Below are positions 59,114 to 64,000 of a stretch of DNA of 64,000 nucleotides, piece by piece. The stretch lies in the NCBI RefSeq assembly GCF_900113315.1, contig NZ_FOZG01000002.1:682001-746000 (forward strand), read 5' to 3'. This DNA comes from Sphingomonas jatrophae. GTDB taxonomy: Bacteria > Pseudomonadota > Alphaproteobacteria > Sphingomonadales > Sphingomonadaceae. Both the position numbers and the translations under genes were made by a program. The notes under the pieces were generated by a model. The model was not told where the DNA came from. It did no database searches and was given only the letters and a program-made list of their open reading frames with translations. Position 1 is the stretch's first letter, and each line of letters opens with the position of its first letter.

Positions 59114-60424
59114 CTATCGCGGGGTTGCGATCAGGTGGAAACGCGTCTGCCGCCCGTCCAGCCAGCGGAAGGTCCGGCCATCGAACCAGCCATCCTCCTC
59201 CAGCCGGAACGGGACGGTCTGTTCGCCCCATTCGGGCACGGCCATGTCGGCCTTCAGCTCGATCGACCAGCCCGTATCGGGGGCGAGCGGATGGTCACCG
59301 CGCGGCGACGGGGTCTGGTCGTCCCAGAAGCCGATCGCCGCCCCCGCGGCATGGCCGTGATAGCCGAGCGGGTGCGAATAGATGGTCGGCTTCAGCCCCG
59401 CGGCGATCGCGGTCGCACGCGCCTCGACCAGCATTTCATTGCCCGTCCTGCCGGTGCGGAAGGTGGCGGTCAGCGCATCCTGCACGCGGTTGGCGGCGGC
59501 AAGGCCCGCCTTCAGCCCGGCCGGCGCGTCCGTCTCGCCCGGGCGCAGCACATAGGCCAGCTGCTGCGTGTCGGTGTTCAGCCGCAGATAGGTGATGCCG
59601 AAATCGGTCCACAGCATGTCGCCGGGCCGGATCACCGCATCGCCCTCCAGCGGCTCGGCCACCCCCTTGCGGAAGATCGCGACCGAGGGGTGGAACCACG
59701 TGTCGAGCCCGAGCGCCCGCACCCGCTCGCGCTGCCACCAGACGAGGTCGTCGGCGGTGGTGATGCCGGGCCGCACCTGCGCATAGCCGTCGGCGATGAT
59801 ACGGTGCGCGACGGCGACGATGCCGGGATAGCGCGCCAGCTCGCCCGCGCTCCGCGTCTCCAGCCAGCCGACTGCCAGCGGCTCGGCCGGGACGATGCGT
59901 GCGCGTAAGCTCGCCGGCAGCCTGGCCGTCAGCGCCTCATACTGGCTGTGCGTCAGCCCGTCGGCAAAGGCGGTGGCGGGCGAGACGTTGAGCGCGATCC
60001 GGTTGGGCTTGCGCTCGGCGATCAGCGCGGCGGCGCGGGCATATTGGTCTGGCTCCTTCGCCGGATCCCAGGCCGGCGCGAACAGCCCAGCCAGCCCGTA
60101 GCGGCTGACGGTCAGCCGCTCCACCGGCCGGCCGTCGCCGGGATCGTGGAAGATCAGGATGGTGGTTCGCCGCGCATGCATCGACCGCGCGTCGAGCATG
60201 GTCGAGACGACCGGATCCTCGCCATATTCGCGGGCGATCAGCACCCACATGTCGATGCCGTGCTGGCGCATCAGCTTCGGCACGATCGTGTCCAGCCGCA
60301 GCTTCAGCTCGGCATCGATCAACGCGGCCTGCGCGCGCAGCGGCAGGATCGCCGGCGGCGGCGCGGACGGAGGTGCGGCGGCGGCACACAGCGCCAGCGC
60401 CGCGACCGCCGCGGGCACGCGCAT
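59114..60424 (-). CDS. Secreted M24-family metallopeptidase (Xaa-Pro peptidase-like)
   Basis: A 436-residue protein with a signal peptide ([18 protein letters not shown]). The pita-bread fold metal ligands are visible: Asp and Asp in WTDFGITYLRLNTD, His in YSHPLGYHGHAAG, and Glu in WSIELKADM with a second Glu in VPFRLEEDG. It should cleave N-terminal residues before proline in the periplasm. The start ATG 60424 shares one base with the sdhA stop (TGATG), so it is translationally coupled to succinate dehydrogenase. That is an unusual position, and its link to respiration is not explained. Confidence 0.85.
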   Translation of the reverse strand: MRVPAAVAALALCAAAAPPSAPPPAILPLRAQAALIDAELKLRLDTIVPKLMRQHGIDMWVLIAREYGEDPVVSTMLDARSMHARRTTILIFHDPGDGRPVERLTVSRYGLAGLFAPAWDPAKEPDQYARAAALIAERKPNRIALNVSPATAFADGLTHSQYEALTARLPASLRARIVPAEPLAVGWLETRSAGELARYPGIVAVAHRIIADGYAQVRPGITTADDLVWWQRERVRALGLDTWFHPSVAIFRKGVAEPLEGDAVIRPGDMLWTDFGITYLRLNTDTQQLAYVLRPGETDAPAGLKAGLAAANRVQDALTATFRTGRTGNEMLVEARATAIAAGLKPTIYSHPLGYHGHAAGAAIGFWDDQTPSPRGDHPLAPDTGWSIELKADMAVPEWGEQTVPFRLEEDGWFDGRTFRWLDGRQTRFHLIATPR

Positions 60425-62211
60425 CAGTAAACGCGTGCCTTCGGCTTGATATATTCGACGTCGTCGGTCAGCGTGTAATCGTGGACCGGGCGGTAATCGA
60501 TCCGCACCGCGCCCTTGTCGAACCACGTGATCGTGTGCTTCATCCACTCGGCGTCGTTCCGCTCGGGGAAGTCCTCGTGCATGTGCGCGCCGCGGCTTTC
60601 CTTGCGGTTGGCCGCCGAGTGCATCGTCACCACCGCCTGCGGCAGCAGATTGTCCAGCTCCAGCGTCTCGACCAGGTCGGTGTTCCAGATCATCGAGCGA
60701 TCGGTGATGCCGATATCCTGCAGGCTGCCGAAGATGTTGTCGATCTGGCCCTGCCCCTCGCGCAGCAGCGCCGTGTCGCGGAACACCGCGCAATGCTTCT
60801 GCATGGTGCGCTGCATGTTGGAGCGGATCTGCGCGGTCGGCGTGCCGCCCTTGGCGTTGCGATAGCGATCGACGCGGCTCACCGCGAAATCGTCCGCATC
60901 CTTGGACACGGCGACATGCGGCGTGCCGGGCTTGACGATGTCGGCGATGCGGAAGCCCGTCGCGCGGCCGAACACGACCAGATCGATCAGGCTGTTGGAG
61001 CCGAGCCGGTTGGCGCCGTGGACGGAGACGCACGCCGCCTCGCCCACCGCGAACAGGCCGGGCACCACGCTGTCCGGATTGCCGTCCTTCAGCGTCACGA
61101 CCTCGCCGTGATAGTTACAGGGGATGCCGCCCATATTGTAATGCACCGTCGGCGTGACGGGCAGCGGCTGGCGGGTGAGATCGACGCCGGCAAAGATCTT
61201 GCCCGTCTCGGTGATGCCGGGCAGCCGCTCGGCCAGCACCTTGGGATCGATATGATCGAGGTGCAGGAAGATGTGGTCCTTGTCCTTGCCGACGCCGCGG
61301 CCCTCGCGCATCTCCATGGCCATCGAGCGGGCGACGACGTCGCGCGAGGCCAGGTCCTTGGCCGACGGGGCATAGCGCTCCATGAAGCGCTCGCCCTCGG
61401 AGTTGGTCAGGTAACCGCCCTCGCCGCGCGCGCCCTCGGTGATGAGCACGCCCGCGCCGTAGATGCCGGTCGGGTGGAACTGGACGAACTCCATGTCCTG
61501 CAGCGGCAGGCCCGCGCGCAGCACCATGCCGTTGCCGTCGCCGGTGCAGGTGTGCGCCGAGGTGGCGGAGAAATACATGCGGCCGCCGCCGCCCGTCGCC
61601 AGCACGGTTGCGTGGCTGCGGAAGCGGTGGATGGAGCCGTCCTCCATGCAGAGCGCGATCACGCCCTTGCACTCGCCGTTCACCATGATGAGGTCGAGCG
61701 CGAAATATTCGACGTAGAAGTCCGCGTCGTAGCGCAGGCTCTGCTGGTAGAGCGAGTGCAGCATGGCATGGCCGGTGCGGTCCGCGGCGGCGCAGGTGCG
61801 CTGCACGGGCGGGCCGGCGCCCATGTTCTGCATGTGGCCGCCGAACGGCCGCTGGTAGATCTTGCCTTCCTCCGTGCGGCTGAACGGCACGCCGGCATGT
61901 TCCAGCTCGATCACCGCGGCGGGCGCTTCGCGCACCATATATTCGATCGCGTCCTGGTCGCCGAGCCAGTCGGAGCCCTTGACGGTGTCGTACATGTGCC
62001 AGGTCCAGTGATCGGGACCCATGTTGCCGAGCGACGCGGCGATGCCGCCCTGCGCGGCCACGGTATGCGAGCGCGTCGGGAAGACCTTGGTGATGCAGGC
62101 GGTCTTCAGCCCCTTCTCGGCGATGCCCATCGTCGCGCGCAGGCCCGAGCCGCCGGCTCCGACGACCACCGCGTCATAGACATGGTCGATGATCTTGTAG
62201 GCTTCCGCCAT
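60424..62211 (-). CDS. sdhA: Succinate dehydrogenase flavoprotein subunit
   Basis: SdhA oxidises succinate to fumarate with covalently bound FAD. The 595-residue protein has the dinucleotide fold [15 protein letters not shown] near the N-terminus, the FAD-linking His in [11 protein letters not shown], the active-site segment [21 protein letters not shown], and [18 protein letters not shown] 62211 was chosen because it gives the typical [16 protein letters not shown] start, one base after the sdhD stop. It ends inside the start codon of the M24 peptidase gene. Confidence 0.97.
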   Translation of the reverse strand: MAEAYKIIDHVYDAVVVGAGGSGLRATMGIAEKGLKTACITKVFPTRSHTVAAQGGIAASLGNMGPDHWTWHMYDTVKGSDWLGDQDAIEYMVREAPAAVIELEHAGVPFSRTEEGKIYQRPFGGHMQNMGAGPPVQRTCAAADRTGHAMLHSLYQQSLRYDADFYVEYFALDLIMVNGECKGVIALCMEDGSIHRFRSHATVLATGGGGRMYFSATSAHTCTGDGNGMVLRAGLPLQDMEFVQFHPTGIYGAGVLITEGARGEGGYLTNSEGERFMERYAPSAKDLASRDVVARSMAMEMREGRGVGKDKDHIFLHLDHIDPKVLAERLPGITETGKIFAGVDLTRQPLPVTPTVHYNMGGIPCNYHGEVVTLKDGNPDSVVPGLFAVGEAACVSVHGANRLGSNSLIDLVVFGRATGFRIADIVKPGTPHVAVSKDADDFAVSRVDRYRNAKGGTPTAQIRSNMQRTMQKHCAVFRDTALLREGQGQIDNIFGSLQDIGITDRSMIWNTDLVETLELDNLLPQAVVTMHSAANRKESRGAHMHEDFPERNDAEWMKHTITWFDKGAVRIDYRPVHDYTLTDDVEYIKPKARVY

Positions 62212-62212
62212 T

Positions 62213-62596
62213 TCAGCGCGCTCCCGCGAAGGCAATCTTGAGGATCGAGAAGATCGCGAGCGCACCCGCGCCGATCGTGAAGAAGTTGATGGCGATCAGG
62301 CCGGCCACCTTGCTGGATTCCTTCTGGTAATCCTCCAGCACCACCTGCAGCCCCAGGCGGAAGTGGTAGAAGGTGTTGATCACCAGCAGCACCAGCGGCA
62401 CCGCCACGAACGGCGACGACAGCCACAGGGTGACGGTGCGATAATCGAGGCTGGGCAGCCGCACGATCGACAGGACGAACCAGACGACCAGCAGCAGGTT
62501 GCCCGCCGCCGTCACCCGCTGCATCCACCAGTGATGCGCGCCCGATTTGGCCGACCCCAGCCCCCGGACGCGCCCGATCCCCGTTCCCGTGCCCAT
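62213..62596 (-). CDS. sdhD: Succinate dehydrogenase membrane anchor subunit
   Basis: A 127-residue protein with three membrane segments (about 29-50, 58-78 and 98-120). The [15 protein letters not shown] segment carries the conserved haem- or quinone-associated His of the SdhD family, preceded by [16 protein letters not shown] in which Trp and Arg help form the quinone site. ATG 62596 is 10 bases after the sdhC stop. With SdhC it anchors the dehydrogenase in the inner membrane. Confidence 0.92.
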   Translation of the reverse strand: MGTGTGIGRVRGLGSAKSGAHHWWMQRVTAAGNLLLVVWFVLSIVRLPSLDYRTVTLWLSSPFVAVPLVLLVINTFYHFRLGLQVVLEDYQKESSKVAGLIAINFFTIGAGALAIFSILKIAFAGAR

Positions 62597-62606
62597 ATGT
62601 CCGGCC

Positions 62607-63050
62607 TTACCTGGTGAAGATCCACGCCCACAGCAGGAGCGTGGCGATGATGGAGAAGGCGATCGTCGCGAGCGACGTCGTCTTGTTGGTCTTGAGCTCG
62701 TAGGCGGCACCCAGATCCATGACGAGGTGGCGGATGCCGTTCGCCATGTGCTGGAAGAAGGCCCAGGTCAGCCCGATCAGGATCAGCGCCGGCAGCGGGT
62801 TCAGCATCGCCGTGCCCGGCAGCGGCAGCCCGTCGGGGCCGATCGGCTGGTCACGCGTCATCAGGTCGAGGAAGCGGGCATAGCTGGCCGGCCCGCCGGC
62901 CGCGGCCGCCAGCCACCAGGTGAACAGCGTCGCCCCGCCCAGCGCCAGGCCGACGCCGGTGGCACGGTGCAGGATCGACACCAGCATGTGCGGGCCCCAC
63001 CGCCAGATGGTGAGGTGCGGCGACAAGGGCCGGCTGCGCGGACGTGCCAT
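62607..63050 (-). CDS. sdhC: Succinate dehydrogenase cytochrome b subunit
   Basis: A 147-residue protein with three membrane segments. The family signature RPLSPHLTIWRW is at the N-terminus, and SILHRATGVGLALGG carries the conserved Ser, His and Arg of the quinone site; the haem His is in FQHMANGIRHLVMDLG. ATG 63050 follows GAGG at six bases. It is the first gene of the sdhCDA unit; the 158-base gap to the divergent chemoreceptor gene must hold promoters for both. Confidence 0.95.
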   Translation of the reverse strand: MARPRSRPLSPHLTIWRWGPHMLVSILHRATGVGLALGGATLFTWWLAAAAGGPASYARFLDLMTRDQPIGPDGLPLPGTAMLNPLPALILIGLTWAFFQHMANGIRHLVMDLGAAYELKTNKTTSLATIAFSIIATLLLWAWIFTR

Positions 63051-63208
63051 CTTTATCCTCGGCTCGACAAATCGCGCTCCTCTTAGCGGGCGCGGCGTTT
63101 GTTGCAACCGCGAGACCGCGCCGTCATTCGCCGCGCCTCGCCGCAACCTCCCGTTTACCGTCCCGCGCTAATCTGCTGCCTACGTGCAACCAGCGGGCGA
63201 CTCGATCC

Positions 63209-64000
63209 ATGTCGGCCTATGAGACCTTTCTGGCGGACGATCCCGTCGCGGCGCTCAGCGACCGGGCGATCGCCGCCAGGCTCGCCACCTTCGATCCCGA
63301 TGGCGGCCTCGATGCCGCGCTCCGGCGGTTGTGGGCGCGCGCGGGCGATGCGATCCGCGACGGCGCGCGCCGCCACTGGACCGGCTGGCAGGAGCACACC
63401 GCCGCCGCCCCGCAGGATCGCGCCGCGCTGGTCGATCAGCTCGTCGAGATCAGCCTCGAGGCCTATAACCGCCCGTTCGATCGCGACTGGATGCGCCGCA
63501 TCGCCGGCCACGGCGCGGCCATCTATCGCCGCCGCCTGCCGACGCCGCAGGCGGTGACCCATGTCTCGTCCCTGTCCAACGCCATTGCCGCCGCGATCGC
63601 CACCCGCTTCGCCGACGAGCCCGATTTCGTCGCCGACACGCGCAATCTGCTCGCCACGGTCAACACCATCCAGCTCGAGGTGATGTTCGCCGAGATCAGC
63701 AAGCTCCAGCGCGAGGAGAGTGCCCGCGCGCTCGATGCGCAGGGCGCCGCCTATCGCGACCAGATCCATCAGCTGCTGAGCGACGCGCAGGCCGGCTCCG
63801 CGGCGCTGCGCGATCAGTCGCTGCAGACCTCCGCCTCCGCACGCGGCATGCTCGGCAAGGCGTCCGAAGTCGCCGCCGCGGCCGAACAGTCGGCGCTGGC
63901 GATGCGCGAGGCCGCGCAGACCGCCGCCGGCCTGATCCGCGCGATCGAGGAGGCGCGCACGCAGGTCGACGCCTCCGCCGCCGTCGCCCACCGCGCCGCC
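63209..64000 (+). CDS. Globin-coupled chemoreceptor-like protein, cut by the right edge
   Basis: ATG 63209 opens a frame that has no stop before the window ends, giving 264 visible residues. Residues 1-165 are helical and match the sensor-globin (protoglobin) pattern, with a candidate proximal haem His101 in WMRRIAGHGAAIYRRRL. From about residue 170 the sequence becomes a long Ala/Gln/Glu-rich heptad coil (REESARALDAQGAAYRDQI and onwards), as in the methyl-accepting chemotaxis signalling arm. No membrane segment is seen, so it would be a soluble oxygen or redox sensor like HemAT. The missing part should contain the signalling tip. Confidence 0.75.
   Translation, partial: MSAYETFLADDPVAALSDRAIAARLATFDPDGGLDAALRRLWARAGDAIRDGARRHWTGWQEHTAAAPQDRAALVDQLVEISLEAYNRPFDRDWMRRIAGHGAAIYRRRLPTPQAVTHVSSLSNAIAAAIATRFADEPDFVADTRNLLATVNTIQLEVMFAEISKLQREESARALDAQGAAYRDQIHQLLSDAQAGSAALRDQSLQTSASARGMLGKASEVAAAAEQSALAMREAAQTAAGLIRAIEEARTQVDASAAVAHRAA

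Overview
The window looks like a chromosome segment from a Sphingomonas-type alphaproteobacterium (order Sphingomonadales). This rests on the high GC content, many GTG starts, two large TonB-dependent receptors, a UrcA-family protein, a DUF3597 protein, PhaR, an hflK-hflC-degP cluster and a GGAAC-N17-CGTT promoter of the alphaproteobacterial EcfG stress type. It reads as ordinary core genome with accessory insertions. I found no prophage, transposase, CRISPR array or rRNA operon.

Layout. 1-3.7 kb: a small protein cut by the left edge behind a stress-type promoter, a divergent LytS/LytTR two-component pair, galE and a 46-codon membrane protein. 3.7-9.8 kb: a FlbD-like 55-residue protein, tgt, a GAF-PAS-PAS-PAS hybrid histidine kinase, phaR, and divergently a PhaC-like enzyme with a cysteine nucleophile box. 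10-19.8 kb is an accessory block: two TonB-dependent receptors, a Sel1-like/prolyl-4-hydroxylase fusion, a haem-oxygenase-like diiron protein, a tiny lipoprotein, a sulfotransferase and a UrcA protein. 19.8-29 kb: a 600-base leader with a strong internal terminator, then rpoB and rpoC, closed by a bidirectional terminator. 29-35.6 kb: metC-sseA, queF, an S10 peptidase, and a coupled isopenicillin-N-synthase-like oxygenase plus PaaK-like adenylating enzyme.

35.6-42.8 kb: a HerA-like ATPase, the membrane quality-control set hflK-hflC-degP, mrp and a CoA-binding protein, separated by two families of intergenic inverted repeats. 42.9-49.5 kb: DUF3597, a CysQ/inositol-phosphatase-like enzyme coupled to pmbA, ubiA, rsmE and a glutamate-cysteine ligase. 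49.5-53.6 kb: an ICMT-like membrane methyltransferase, an orphan terminator behind a short open frame, tRNA-Gly and tRNA-Tyr flanking a HIRAN-domain gene, rlmB with a possible leader peptide, a 2Fe-2S ferredoxin and an AlkA-type glycosylase. 53.7-63.1 kb: a membrane diguanylate cyclase, then the succinate dehydrogenase region, in which sdhC-sdhD-sdhA are separated from sdhB by an M24 peptidase and creD, with a thioesterase and zapE behind sdhB. 63.2 kb to the end: the N-terminal part of a globin-coupled chemoreceptor-like protein running off the right edge.

The genes work together in recognisable modules: outer-membrane uptake, envelope protease control, queuosine synthesis (tgt and queF, not adjacent), sulfur and thiol metabolism (sseA, metC, gshA, CysQ-like), ubiquinone and respiration (ubiA, sdh), and polyhydroxyalkanoate control. 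Many neighbours overlap by ATGA, GTGA or TGATG junctions, which indicates translational coupling. Start sites were chosen from Shine-Dalgarno matches and family N-termini. Sites and hairpins were read by eye and not folded or searched.
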